Origin: CAYQUO01 sp964420835
Lineage (GTDB): Bacteria; Chloroflexota; Anaerolineae; Anaerolineales; Anaerolineaceae
Assembly (NCBI GenBank): GCA_964420835.1
Contig: CAYQUO010000003.1
Location: 1 to 64,000, forward strand
DNA length: 64,000 nt
Direction: 5' to 3'
Each line of letters starts with the position of its first letter. The stretch's first letter is position 1. The notes beneath the pieces were generated by a model. The model was not told where the DNA came from. It searched no databases and saw nothing but the letters and a program-made list of their open reading frames with translations. A program made the translations under genes and the position numbers. Shown here piece by piece: positions 1-8,783 of this stretch.

Positions 1-68
1 ATGGCTGATCATCTCTCTCTTTTACCAGTTCTATGGATTTTTGATACAGTAACAAGATAGTAATTCCT

Positions 69-725
69 CTAACCGGAATGAACCAATTTACGCCACACCC
101 TTTTGCTGAGACACCACCCTCGTAACGGTTGCCACCGGTAACTGATCATTCCCTGATGATCCATCTCAAGAATTCCAAAACCAGGTTCAGTTCCATTTGC
201 CCCCAATGAGGCAGAGCCCGGATTAATGATCACCTGGCCATTTGAACCCCTGTTTTCGGGTTGATGCGTGTGACCAAAAATCACGATGTCTGCGTCGTGT
301 ATCTGTCGACCCAGCGCCCGTAAATAACGTTCATAACGATATCCAGCCAACACCGTCATGAACTTGTCCCACAAGTAATTAATCCATGGTCCATGACCAT
401 GAAGAAGAACCAGTTGTTTATTGCCGATTTCAAGGCGAATAATCCGCTTCAGCTGCGGATGTTGAAACCAGTCCCGGTTGCCTCTCACGGCATGGATTGG
501 AGCGATCTGTCCAAGTTCATGTAAAACCCTTGGAGTGGAAATATCACCAGCATGGAATATCAGATCTACTTTGGTTCTTCTAAGTTCCTTAACGAGTTCC
601 GGGTGCAAACCAACTGCCCGGTCAGGTACGTGTGTGTCCGAGATCACCCCGATCGTTAAATGCCCATTAATTTCCAGCCGAATCTTGTTGTCCTCCAACA
701 TGTTCCTGTTTGCCTTGTTTATCAT
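69..725 (-). CDS. YfcE/MJ0936-type metallophosphoesterase
   Basis: Small calcineurin-like phosphoesterase, 218 aa from the chosen start. The metal-binding motifs run in order: GVISDTH near residues 26-32, HAGD near 58-61, GNRD near 82-85, LLHGHG near 108 and FGHTHQP in the C-terminal third, followed by the INPGS segment typical of the YfcE/MJ0936 family. Such enzymes are metal-dependent phosphodiesterases; the substrate cannot be read from sequence. An in-frame ATG lies 48 bases upstream, but the ATG at 725 forms an ATGA overlap with the stop codon of the preceding phosphatase gene, which points to translational coupling and makes it the likelier start. The extra N-terminal residues of the longer version are not conserved-looking. 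Confidence 0.88.
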   Translation of the reverse strand: MINKANRNMLEDNKIRLEINGHLTIGVISDTHVPDRAVGLHPELVKELRRTKVDLIFHAGDISTPRVLHELGQIAPIHAVRGNRDWFQHPQLKRIIRLEIGNKQLVLLHGHGPWINYLWDKFMTVLAGYRYERYLRALGRQIHDADIVIFGHTHQPENRGSNGQVIINPGSASLGANGTEPGFGILEMDHQGMISYRWQPLRGWCLSKRVWRKLVHSG

Positions 726-1183
726 AAATCCGGCAGCGGCTGATTTAATTGTTCTGAAATAAACCGTTGCCAAATGTCATCCGGTTGCCAAATTTTGTGC
801 ATGGCTTTCCTCGCCACATCTTCCCTTTCTCCCATTTTTTCTACCCTGTACAGGTAAACAAATACAGATACGCGCATATTGAAAACACAATGAGCAAATA
901 TCTTTTTCCCTGGAAAGGCTTCAAGAACATTAAAAAACCTGATCAGGTCAGTCCGTTTAGGTTCTTCCCAGACCACAGGGATGTGGCAATAATCCATGCC
1001 CAATGCTTTCACCAGGTCCGCCTCATCCGCTATGGCATTTTGGGAGGTTGTCAGAGCCAGGTTAATCACAACCTGGTACCCATTGTTCCGAATAGTTTGA
1101 AATTGCTCCCGGGTGGGCTGCCCGGAAGTGCCCAGCCAATCAAATACCTGATAGAAATTGGTGATCTCAGACAAGATATTCAT
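722..1183 (-). CDS. Small tyrosine-phosphatase-like protein
   Basis: A 153-aa protein resembling the DUF442/dual-specificity phosphatase-like superfamily. An N-terminal SGQPT motif (about residues 20-24) and a VINLAL strand precede the putative P-loop, FAHCVFNMRVS (about 97-106). Cys99 and Arg104 are separated by four residues, whereas the canonical tyrosine phosphatase loop is CX5R. From memory, small bacterial relatives with an HCxxNMR loop exist, so this may be a family trait, but activity is uncertain. The stop codon overlaps the ATG of the metallophosphoesterase (ATGA), so the two are probably co-translated. It is the first gene of a two-gene leftward unit, divergent from a GT-C gene. 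Confidence 0.7.
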   Translation of the reverse strand: MNILSEITNFYQVFDWLGTSGQPTREQFQTIRNNGYQVVINLALTTSQNAIADEADLVKALGMDYCHIPVVWEEPKRTDLIRFFNVLEAFPGKKIFAHCVFNMRVSVFVYLYRVEKMGEREDVARKAMHKIWQPDDIWQRFISEQLNQPLPDL

Positions 1184-1313
1184 CGAATTTAACCCCGTTG
1201 TGTTATTCTATCTCCACCTTGAGAGAAAGCCTGATAAATAGGGCCATCAAGCAGGGTAAAATTAGTCCAAATGATCTCCTCCTGGCCGGAGAAATCTTCA
1301 CGAGCATCCCGCT

Positions 1314-2882
1314 ATGACCACCAATGAAAAAAGAAGCCGCCTGGCTGTTCTTGTGTTTTCAATCGCCGTTTTCCTGATTTATCTGTTTCCCAACAGCCAC
1401 GGTGCAGTCAACACCCATATTCTCTCAATAACATCCCAGGATGAGAGTTTTCAATATCCATTTTTAATCCATATGCTCTTGCCTGGCGAAACGCTGTTCG
1501 ATACGTTTAAGAACATAGTCTCCTATCATCATTACATTTACGGATATCCATTTTACCTTGCCTCATGGCTTGTCAGCCTTCCGCTGCTTTTTCTTTTTGG
1601 GAACGATCTGGCAAGCCATACGGGGCTTCACCTCCTTGTTCTCAGACAAATGATCAGTGTTTTGCCAATGATCATTTCCATGGTTATTCTTGTATACCAG
1701 CACACCGGCTTCCGCAGTTGGAAACGTTCTTTGGGGTTGCTTGTTTTCCTTTCACTTATACCAGGAATCGTCAGGCAAAGCATCAACTGGTGGCATCCTG
1801 ATGCCCTTGCCATTTTGTTTGCCGTCCTGACCATACGCTTCCTGGTAAAAGATCGATTTCATTATGGCAGGGATTTTTATCTCGCAGCCTTGTTTTGCGG
1901 ACTATCGACCGGGACGAAATTAATTGGCGTTTTTTTCTTTTTGGTTATCGCCGGATATTTGATCACCGGGTACATCAAAAAAGTATTGTCAATTCAAAGA
2001 ATGCTCGTTCGCAGCTGCCTTTTCATCATCATCTTTTTTTCCTCGGTTCTTCTCAGCAATCCACTGCTCCTCGTACAGCAGACCCGACAGGACATCATCC
2101 AAACCCATCTTGATCATAATCAGGCTTTTCGCGAAGGATGGCAGACAAGCGCAGAATATGAGACCGGACCACTTTCCTGGCTGCCGGTACTGGGCAAATG
2201 GTACGGCGGCCCGGTTTGCATGCTTATAGGGCTGGCTGCCTGCCTGTACGGCACTACAACGAAACGGAATCCATTCCTCAACTGGGTGATCCTCGGATGG
2301 GTGGTACCTTTAACGATATATCTATTTTTCCTAATCTCTGTGAGACCGGATCATTACTGGCTTCCCGTTGTTCTGCCCCTGTACTCATCGATAATGACAT
2401 TCCTTGAACCAAAACCGATTCCGATGGTTGTGGATAATAAAAATCAAACAAGAAGCCAGCTCTCCAAGATATTAGGCCTCCTCTTCGTTGTCTTTCTTGT
2501 CATCCAGGCCGGTTCGTTTCTGGGTTTTGATCTCAGGCTGTTCAATGACGCCCTTGCACAAGAAGCGATCCTCACTGCATGCGACTCAAATCCATCAAAT
2601 GGGATGGACAATCACCCCTTCCTGCTCGAAACAGGGCGCTGGTATCTGCTCCAGTCGTTTGACACCCGGTCACACCCCCAAAGATACAAATTTCAAATCG
2701 TGCAAGGCGACAACCTTACCAAAGTGCGTGCCCTGCCAGAGGCAGGCCAACTGGCGTTTGCCTGCGTTGACAGGCAAAGGGCCGAACTGCGGGCAAAACG
2801 GGAGGCACGAGATATAAAACTGGCCAACCCCTCAGCCATTGTAATCGGCCTGGACGGGATGGAATTACCCGTCAATCCCTGA
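1314..2882 (+). CDS. GT-C fold membrane glycosyltransferase-like protein
   Basis: A 522-aa polytopic membrane protein. A first membrane segment at about residues 10-25 is followed by an extracytoplasmic loop with a SQDESF motif near 41-46, the usual position of the catalytic acidic pair in GT-C enzymes (GT39/PMT-like). Many hydrophobic helices follow, and the last ~100 residues are soluble. GT-C enzymes move a sugar from a polyprenyl-phosphate donor to an acceptor on the outer face of the membrane; donor and acceptor here are unknown. No clear Shine-Dalgarno sequence precedes the ATG. It converges on another GT-C gene ending 16 bp away. The general fold is fairly secure; the specific activity is not. 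Confidence 0.72.
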   Translation: MTTNEKRSRLAVLVFSIAVFLIYLFPNSHGAVNTHILSITSQDESFQYPFLIHMLLPGETLFDTFKNIVSYHHYIYGYPFYLASWLVSLPLLFLFGNDLASHTGLHLLVLRQMISVLPMIISMVILVYQHTGFRSWKRSLGLLVFLSLIPGIVRQSINWWHPDALAILFAVLTIRFLVKDRFHYGRDFYLAALFCGLSTGTKLIGVFFFLVIAGYLITGYIKKVLSIQRMLVRSCLFIIIFFSSVLLSNPLLLVQQTRQDIIQTHLDHNQAFREGWQTSAEYETGPLSWLPVLGKWYGGPVCMLIGLAACLYGTTTKRNPFLNWVILGWVVPLTIYLFFLISVRPDHYWLPVVLPLYSSIMTFLEPKPIPMVVDNKNQTRSQLSKILGLLFVVFLVIQAGSFLGFDLRLFNDALAQEAILTACDSNPSNGMDNHPFLLETGRWYLLQSFDTRSHPQRYKFQIVQGDNLTKVRALPEAGQLAFACVDRQRAELRAKREARDIKLANPSAIVIGLDGMELPVNP

Positions 2883-2898
2883 GCGGTTCAATCACAGG

Positions 2899-4113
2899 TC
2901 AGGAAGTTGAAATCCTCTTCCGCTTATAAAAAAACGAAAACAACCGGGTGACAATTTCCTCGATGCAAAAACCGGCTGATAAACATAATGGGGGAAGAAT
3001 GATCATGACATACTGGTCCCACTTGGTAGGCCAGATGAGAAGAAATCCCAATGAGATGACAAACCAGAGGAAGAAAATTCGTCCTTTTTTCCACAAGTTG
3101 GGAAGACCCATTACTCCGGCAATCGAGATGAGAGCATCGGCTTCGACGGGGAAAATGCCCCGGCTTTCGAGGAAGTAATCCGGGACTGAATGGAAAAGCA
3201 GATAGAAGGGATACCACCAGGATCTGCCGCTCATTAATACATTATCCGTGGATGGATAGTTCATATGGAACAATATTGAATCACTCAAACGCTGACCGGT
3301 ATGGATCCAAATGATCGGATTAAATAGAAAAAAACTAGTCAAAGAAACCACACCCCAGCTTATAAGGATCAAGCCATATTTAAACCCATTCGCCTTACAT
3401 TGGATCAGGCATATACAGTAATCAAGCAGGATAACGAGGCCAACCAATGTGTAAATATATTTCCCTGCGGCTGTCATACCCAAAAAAACCGCTGACAGGA
3501 AGAGGAAAATCCATTGACGATCTTTCCCCCTGGCCGCTGCCCCAAATGAGGTGAATTCAATTTTTTTCCACTGATTGTAAAACAGGATGGTTAACAGGCT
3601 GGTTAGAGCCGGTAAGGCCTCAAGGTATATCTCACTGGTAAAGCGAATTGCCAGTGTTTGCAAAGAGAGGAGCAATCCTGCAATTGGGCTGATGTATGCC
3701 AGCAACATAACTGTACCAGTCCCCCAAACAACCGAGATCCTCCTGGCAGATGTTACCCACTGTCTTCCTTCAACCTGGTTGGCAGGCATGTTAAAGGGAA
3801 TATCCTTGGCCGGCAATTGCGGCACAGATTCGATCCAATAGAGTGAAAGAATATAAGATAATTTTGCCAGGTTGGGGTGCTGGATATTTTGATCATACTT
3901 GGCGATCTGTTTCCAGTTTCCGGTCCGCAGAGAATAGGTGTAATGCATCGCCAGATTCAAGTAGGTGTCTTCATCGTCACCAATCGGGAGGCGTTCAGAA
4001 GCGTTCAGGCGAACAGACAAGGCAATTCCGCCAATTAGAAAAGCCGCTATTATTCGCAGGATAGGTTTTACCAACATCGGTTTATTTTTAACGACCAATT
4101 CTAACCTTTTCAT
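2899..4113 (-). CDS. GT-C membrane glycosyltransferase (GT39/PMT-like)
   Basis: A 404-aa polytopic membrane protein. After the first helix (about 17-35) comes an acidic GDDEDTY motif at about residues 45-51, matching the catalytic loop of PMT/ArnT-type GT-C transferases, and then a QHPNLAK segment like the conserved 'HPPL' loop of that superfamily. Several further helices end in a positively charged cytoplasmic tail. Predicted role: transfer of a lipid-linked sugar outside the membrane. The next gene upstream on the same strand (another GT-C) ends 33 bp before it, so they may be co-transcribed. The start is uncertain: no ribosome site precedes the ATG at 4113, and an ATG at 4077 is also possible. 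Confidence 0.78.
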   Translation of the reverse strand: MKRLELVVKNKPMLVKPILRIIAAFLIGGIALSVRLNASERLPIGDDEDTYLNLAMHYTYSLRTGNWKQIAKYDQNIQHPNLAKLSYILSLYWIESVPQLPAKDIPFNMPANQVEGRQWVTSARRISVVWGTGTVMLLAYISPIAGLLLSLQTLAIRFTSEIYLEALPALTSLLTILFYNQWKKIEFTSFGAAARGKDRQWIFLFLSAVFLGMTAAGKYIYTLVGLVILLDYCICLIQCKANGFKYGLILISWGVVSLTSFFLFNPIIWIHTGQRLSDSILFHMNYPSTDNVLMSGRSWWYPFYLLFHSVPDYFLESRGIFPVEADALISIAGVMGLPNLWKKGRIFFLWFVISLGFLLIWPTKWDQYVMIILPPLCLSAGFCIEEIVTRLFSFFYKRKRISTS

Positions 4114-4146
4114 CCGAGGAGGAATTATGTTCTTTATACTGTCCCA

Positions 4147-6183
4147 TTATTTGCCGGATAAGTACTGGTACAGGTTGGTGTAGACGATCGTATCAATATA
4201 TTTCAATCGGCCTTTAAATATTTCCGTGTAGGGTTCACTGTAGATCAATACCCATTCGCCCGCGTAAACATAATCCAACCCAATGCGGTCAAAGTATTCC
4301 GCCCCACGTCCACTACGGAGCATGTCGAAATAATCATAACTGCTGATCAAACCGTCCATATTGATGATCGTCCGGCCTCGTGTGAAATAGGCCAGAACTC
4401 CACCACCCGTCGAACCAATCAGCGAGCCTTCCGAGGTACTGGCTTCCAGGCCCCTTGCACCCCACAAGTAACCCTCCTCCTGCCCTTCAGGCACCTTCCA
4501 GGGTGTCAACGCATTCATCCACCAGAAATTTGACCCCATCAAGGCCACTACCATTACAACTCCAACTGCCTGCCGGGAGGTCTCGTTTAAGATCCGGATT
4601 ACAAACCCACGATAAAATCCATCCAGTATGATCCCACCACAAAGAACAATAAACAGCATCTCTGGAACCCAATACCAGGCATGAAGGGACACGTAGCCGC
4701 TCATTTTATAGGCAGTTGTTTGCAACACGCAGCCGGCGAAGAATGGCAACAGATTCCACTCTTCAAATGCTTTTCCGGCCAACATTCGGTTTGGCCGGAG
4801 GATCGCAATCACCAATACGAGCAAAACAACAGCCGATACAATAATAATAAATGGGTGGTTCTGCTCAGTGGCCAGCCCATACCTTACCGTTAGGTCACCA
4901 ATTGTATGTGGTATGCGGACAATCAATGCCCAGGGTGATAAATCGGGGTTTGGCGTTAATCCAAGGATCCCGGTTAGCGTGGTTTCCGGTTTTCCGTACA
5001 CCGTCATGATGGTCGCCCACCATCGTTTTACCTGGCCGCTAACCGGAGAAGGGGTTCCAAAAACGAAATAATTGACAATCATATACGTCAGCAATGTCAC
5101 AACCACCGGCAACAGGTAATACACCCCATTCCGAAAAGCATCTTTTGTAAATGTTTGTTTGATTTCTGGTGATTGAGAATCTGTTACCTGAAATTTCGAG
5201 TTGTTCCAGATACGCCACCCCAAACCCGGGAGGATCGCGAGCAGGAATTCCAGAGCCAGAACCAGCCGTGGAAATCGGTCGAAAATTCCCGTGCTTAACA
5301 GCCCCAGCATGAGAGCGGAAACTGAACACGAAGTGAGGAGATACGCCAATGCTGTGCGGGTCAGCAATTGTTTCAATGGGAGTCGAACAGGGCGATAAAG
5401 ACCCAGAAGATACGATATTCCAAATTGAAACACAACAACGATCACCAACAGAAACATGGCGGATGTTGAGTAGTAATAATATAACGGTAACTTAAGGCGT
5501 ATGATGAAGGCGCCAAACACTGCAAGGAGCAGGATCAGAAGGTCACCCACCATGATGAATCGAATGTGCCTATCAGTAAATATTATCCAAATCGCAAACA
5601 TGCCGATAATGAATGCACTATCCAGCCTGCTCAGCAATAACAAGGCAGCAATGACACCCAAATGCAAAAAATTTCTTGGGTGGTTTCTTCTTCCGCCTTC
5701 ATTCTTAAAGAGAGATGCTGCCTTGTACAATAACAAGGCAGCAAAGAATGCATTCAACCCTGATTCCATCCCCAAGGTCGTTGTAACACTATGAATATCC
5801 GGAAAAAGGGTCCAAAAAAACGCCACCAGGGCGGCAATTCCGGGTGACAACCATTGTTTCGCCAACCTGAAGAGGATGATGCCCGTCAGGGCATTTAATA
5901 TCGCCAACACTATGATCACCACCCTCATTGGCAACAGCAGATCAAATCGGGCAAGGGAAAAGATCGGAATGCAAACCAACATCCACAAAGGATGGTAGCC
6001 ATTCGTCAAACCGATGCGGTCAAATGTCGATCCATATCCCTCGGCTATGTTTTGTGCAACTTTAAAGTAATAATAGGCATCATCTGTGGTGTACCAATTG
6101 ACCAGGCTGTTCGGGGGGGACAAGGCGGGATAGAGATGCATCAACAGGATCACAGCAGCGAGGAGAAGCTCAATACGTGGCAT
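4147..6183 (-). CDS. Large GT-C membrane glycosyltransferase-like protein
   Basis: About 678 aa with a dozen or so hydrophobic segments. Soon after the first helix there is a TTDDAYYYFKVAQNIA motif (about residues 32-47), an acidic pair followed by aromatic residues that is typical of bacterial GT-C proteins, then a TNGYHPLW loop. The C-terminal ~120 residues form a soluble extracytoplasmic-looking domain. The reading frame can also start at a TTG at 6195; the ATG at 6183 is preferred but neither has a strong ribosome site. It is divergent from rsmG and upstream of the 2899-4113 GT-C gene. Donor and acceptor cannot be inferred. Confidence 0.75.
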   Translation of the reverse strand: MPRIELLLAAVILLMHLYPALSPPNSLVNWYTTDDAYYYFKVAQNIAEGYGSTFDRIGLTNGYHPLWMLVCIPIFSLARFDLLLPMRVVIIVLAILNALTGIILFRLAKQWLSPGIAALVAFFWTLFPDIHSVTTTLGMESGLNAFFAALLLYKAASLFKNEGGRRNHPRNFLHLGVIAALLLLSRLDSAFIIGMFAIWIIFTDRHIRFIMVGDLLILLLAVFGAFIIRLKLPLYYYYSTSAMFLLVIVVVFQFGISYLLGLYRPVRLPLKQLLTRTALAYLLTSCSVSALMLGLLSTGIFDRFPRLVLALEFLLAILPGLGWRIWNNSKFQVTDSQSPEIKQTFTKDAFRNGVYYLLPVVVTLLTYMIVNYFVFGTPSPVSGQVKRWWATIMTVYGKPETTLTGILGLTPNPDLSPWALIVRIPHTIGDLTVRYGLATEQNHPFIIIVSAVVLLVLVIAILRPNRMLAGKAFEEWNLLPFFAGCVLQTTAYKMSGYVSLHAWYWVPEMLFIVLCGGIILDGFYRGFVIRILNETSRQAVGVVMVVALMGSNFWWMNALTPWKVPEGQEEGYLWGARGLEASTSEGSLIGSTGGGVLAYFTRGRTIINMDGLISSYDYFDMLRSGRGAEYFDRIGLDYVYAGEWVLIYSEPYTEIFKGRLKYIDTIVYTNLYQYLSGK

Positions 6184-6284
6184 AATGCGTGACAATTTCA
6201 GGGAATATCTCCTCTCTTTTCACCTGTTGATTGGCGCATGTATTGTACCAGAAGTAACTTTCCGTCCCAAAGCACGAAGAAAGG

Positions 6285-6290
6285 TATAAT
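6285..6290 (+). promoter_or_regulatory. Candidate -10 element of rsmG (leaderless transcript?)
   Basis: A perfect TATAAT ends seven bases before the rsmG ATG at 6298, so transcription would start at or next to the start codon. No purine-rich ribosome site lies between them and no clear -35 hexamer is visible at 16-18 bp upstream. This would produce a leaderless mRNA. Confidence 0.4.
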
Positions 6291-6297
6291 TTTATCC

Positions 6298-7008
6298 ATG
6301 GATAAATTCATCCAGGATGCAAAAGTAATTCTGGGGCTGCACCTGAGCAAACGCCAGGTTTCCGATCTTAAGAGATACGAAGAAGAATTACTATCCTGGA
6401 ACACCAGGTTCAACCTGACAGCCATTCGGGATGCCGAAGGAATCCGAACCAGGCATTTTCTGGATTCATTAAGTTGCCTGCTGGCATTTCGCGATTCCCA
6501 ACCAGGCCGATTGATCGATATTGGGACCGGAGCTGGATTTCCCGGCCTGCCGATCAAGATAGTCCTTCCCCATATCCGCCTTGTCCTAGTGGATTCCGTG
6601 GGGAAGAAAGCGGATTTCTGCCGCCATATCGTGCAGGAACTTGCCCTCGAGCAAGTGGATGTCATTCAATCTCGAGCGGAGGATGTCGGCCAATCCTCCA
6701 GCCATCGGGAACAGTATGATTGTGCCCTGGCCAGGGCTGTTGCCAACCTTCCAGTATTGGTTGAATACCTCCTGCCGCTGGTTCGGGTTGGCGGAATGGC
6801 AATTGCCCAAAAAGGCACCAGTGGACCCGCCGAGACGCAACAGGCGGAAACAGGCATCCGCATGCTGGGTGGCCAAATCCGTTCTATAAAAGAGGTTTGT
6901 TTACCTGGAATTGCCGAGGAAAGATACCTGGTTGTCCTCGACAAGGTGGCAGCAACCCCTCCCCGTTACCCCCGCCGGGCAGGAATTCCTGCCAAAACCC
7001 CCCTTTAA
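6298..7008 (+). CDS. rsmG: 16S rRNA (guanine-527-N7) methyltransferase RsmG
   Basis: A 236-aa class I SAM-dependent methyltransferase. Motif I reads LIDIGTGAGFPGLP (about residues 72-85), which is highly diagnostic for RsmG/GidB, and the N-terminal ERYEELLxWNxxFNLTAIRD-like segment (about 25-45) is also characteristic. The enzyme methylates N7 of G527 in 16S rRNA of the 30S subunit. The ATG at 6298 is chosen because family similarity starts there; an upstream in-frame ATG at 6238 would add 20 unrelated residues. The stop codon abuts the convergent recF stop codon with no base between. The C-terminal tail is proline- and arginine-rich. Confidence 0.95.
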   Translation: MDKFIQDAKVILGLHLSKRQVSDLKRYEEELLSWNTRFNLTAIRDAEGIRTRHFLDSLSCLLAFRDSQPGRLIDIGTGAGFPGLPIKIVLPHIRLVLVDSVGKKADFCRHIVQELALEQVDVIQSRAEDVGQSSSHREQYDCALARAVANLPVLVEYLLPLVRVGGMAIAQKGTSGPAETQQAETGIRMLGGQIRSIKEVCLPGIAEERYLVVLDKVAATPPRYPRRAGIPAKTPL

Positions 7009-8229
7009 TCATTCAACGCGCACCGGCTTTCCTTGCACTGATACCAAACCGTTGTGTATTGTCCAAACATGGTTTTTTTCAACGAATGATTTCGAAAAGG
7101 CGTTTAAATCCGTTGTGGTCATAAAAACCTGATCGCTGTTTTCCAACACCGCGAGCAGGTCCTCACGCCTTTGATGATCCAGTTCAGCCAGGATTTCATC
7201 CAACAGCAAAACCGGCCACTGTCCGGTTTTATCCCTCAGCCAGGCGACTTCGGCCAGTTTTAACGATAAGATCGCCGAGCGAACCTGACCCCGTGATCCA
7301 TAATCACCCAGGTCAATTCCATTCACCAGGAAACGCACCTCGTCCCGATGTGGGCCAATGGTTGTTACACCCCGGAAGATATCCTCATTCCGGGTTGTCA
7401 TCAACCGTTGAAGGAAGCCCGTGAACAGCCTGTCTTCTGTGATCGCGCTCCTCAGGGGAGAAACATCGATCGGCAGCGTTATCTGGTCGCCAGGTTGATA
7501 AAGGGGGTCGTGAGAAGGTTTATAAACCATGCGCAGGACTTCTTGCTCATGGCTGAGCCGTTTATGGTATTGCGCTGCAAGCAATTCAAGGCTTTCCACC
7601 GCCATTGACCGGGCACGAATGATGGAAGCCCCTTTTCTTGCCAGGATCTCATCCCAAAAATCCAGTTGAGTGGGATCACCATTCCGCTCGGCAAGGTTTT
7701 TCAATAATGCATTTCGTTGTGCCAAGGCTTGATTGTACTCTGTCAATGCCAACCCAAATCCCGGCAGTGCTTGTACGATGGCAAGGTTAAGGTAGCGGCG
7801 CCGCTCATCAGGGCTCCCACTGATCAGACTCATCATCTGCGGAAGGAAAATAACTGCATTAAATTCTCCCAGCGCCTCATGGACTTTTCGTTTGACTCCG
7901 CCAATCAGGATTTCCTTTCGTACCCTGGTTCCATTACCATTCGCCTCTTGGATGATGCGAACCTCCATCCGCTGATTCTTCCCGGAGGTTTCATACTCGG
8001 CAACCAGGCGGGCCACGGATAATGCCTTTTCTGCCGCCGAAAAATTGATCAATTGCCTGTCGTGCGAAGCCTGGTAGGAGGAATAAGTCGCCAGGAAAAA
8101 TATCGCCTCCAACAGGCTGGTTTTCCCTTGGGCATTGTCTCCCACAAGCAGGATTGCGGGGCGTGGAATGTCAATATCCAAACGGTTAAAAAGTCGATAA
8201 TCTGTGAGGGAGAGGTGAAGCAGGCGCAT
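7009..8229 (-). CDS. recF: DNA replication and repair protein RecF
   Basis: A 406-aa SMC-like ABC ATPase. The N-terminus shows the RecF pattern (LxLxDYRLF near residues 5-14) and Walker A GDNAQGKTS at 30-38. The ABC signature region (SRGQVRSAILSLKLAE) and Walker B with D-loop (LLLDEILAELD) lie near residues 310-355. RecF binds DNA at single-/double-strand junctions and helps RecOR load RecA at gaps. It is the last gene of a leftward run with def, 7 bp downstream of def. The usual dnaA-dnaN-recF-gyrB neighbourhood is absent, so recF has been relocated in this lineage. It converges with rsmG with zero spacing. Confidence 0.95.
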   Translation of the reverse strand: MRLLHLSLTDYRLFNRLDIDIPRPAILLVGDNAQGKTSLLEAIFFLATYSSYQASHDRQLINFSAAEKALSVARLVAEYETSGKNQRMEVRIIQEANGNGTRVRKEILIGGVKRKVHEALGEFNAVIFLPQMMSLISGSPDERRRYLNLAIVQALPGFGLALTEYNQALAQRNALLKNLAERNGDPTQLDFWDEILARKGASIIRARSMAVESLELLAAQYHKRLSHEQEVLRMVYKPSHDPLYQPGDQITLPIDVSPLRSAITEDRLFTGFLQRLMTTRNEDIFRGVTTIGPHRDEVRFLVNGIDLGDYGSRGQVRSAILSLKLAEVAWLRDKTGQWPVLLLDEILAELDHQRREDLLAVLENSDQVFMTTTDLNAFSKSFVEKNHVWTIHNGLVSVQGKPVRVE

Positions 8230-8236
8230 TTATGGC

Positions 8237-8746
8237 TCAATCGACGATGAAACGGGCTTCTTCTTCACTGGGTTGCCAAACCCGTGTTGCGATGTCCGTA
8301 AACACAATGCCCTCCACATGGTCGATCTCATGCTGAAAAATACGCGCCAGCCATCCCCTGGCTTTTATCCGGGTTGGTTTGCCATACCGATTCAACCCCT
8401 TAACCACAATGTTCGGGTAACGTTCTACTTCTCCAACCAATCCAGGAACAGACAGGCACCCTTCTATACCCATAACCGGGGTGCCGGTTTTTTCAATGAT
8501 TTCCGGGTTGGCAACAATATATAGTTTTTTCGGCTTTTGCTCATCTTCTTCGTCGCCAAATTCAACAACGATAAGGCGACTCCCGACACCGACCTGTGGA
8601 GCTGCCAGGCCAACACCTGGAGCCTCCCTCATTGCATTCACCATTTCCGTGACGAGTTCCTGAAAGTCCTTGTCAAATTTGGTAATTTTGTGCGCCTTAC
8701 GCCTCAGAATCGGGTCCGGCAAAGTGACAATCTCACGTTTTGCCAT
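8237..8746 (-). CDS. def: Peptide deformylase
   Basis: A 169-aa metalloenzyme that removes the formyl group from the N-terminal methionine of nascent proteins. All three signature motifs are present: GVGLAAPQVG (44-53), EGCLSVPG (95-102, metal ligand Cys97) and QHEIDHVEG (138-146, ligands His139 and His143 with catalytic Glu140). The length is normal. A good ribosome site, AAGGAG, sits six bases before the ATG. It lies between the cNMP-binding/bPH2 gene (37 bp upstream) and recF (7 bp downstream) on the same strand, probably one transcript. Confidence 0.96.
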   Translation of the reverse strand: MAKREIVTLPDPILRRKAHKITKFDKDFQELVTEMVNAMREAPGVGLAAPQVGVGSRLIVVEFGDEEDEQKPKKLYIVANPEIIEKTGTPVMGIEGCLSVPGLVGEVERYPNIVVKGLNRYGKPTRIKARGWLARIFQHEIDHVEGIVFTDIATRVWQPSEEEARFIVD

Positions 8747-8783
8747 AATAACTCCTTAAAATTGATCGGACAGAAAACCTATT

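Noticed and set aside
1..60. Short plus-strand frame ending in TAG at position 60
   Set aside because: Only 19 codons are visible and two other frames are also partly open; the window edge hides any gene it might belong to, so no call is possible.
4127..4183. Plus-strand ATG with a perfect GAGGAGG ribosome site and 18 codons
   Set aside because: It overlaps the end of a GT-C gene on the other strand, encodes no recognisable peptide and has no promoter; a chance ribosome site is the simplest reading.
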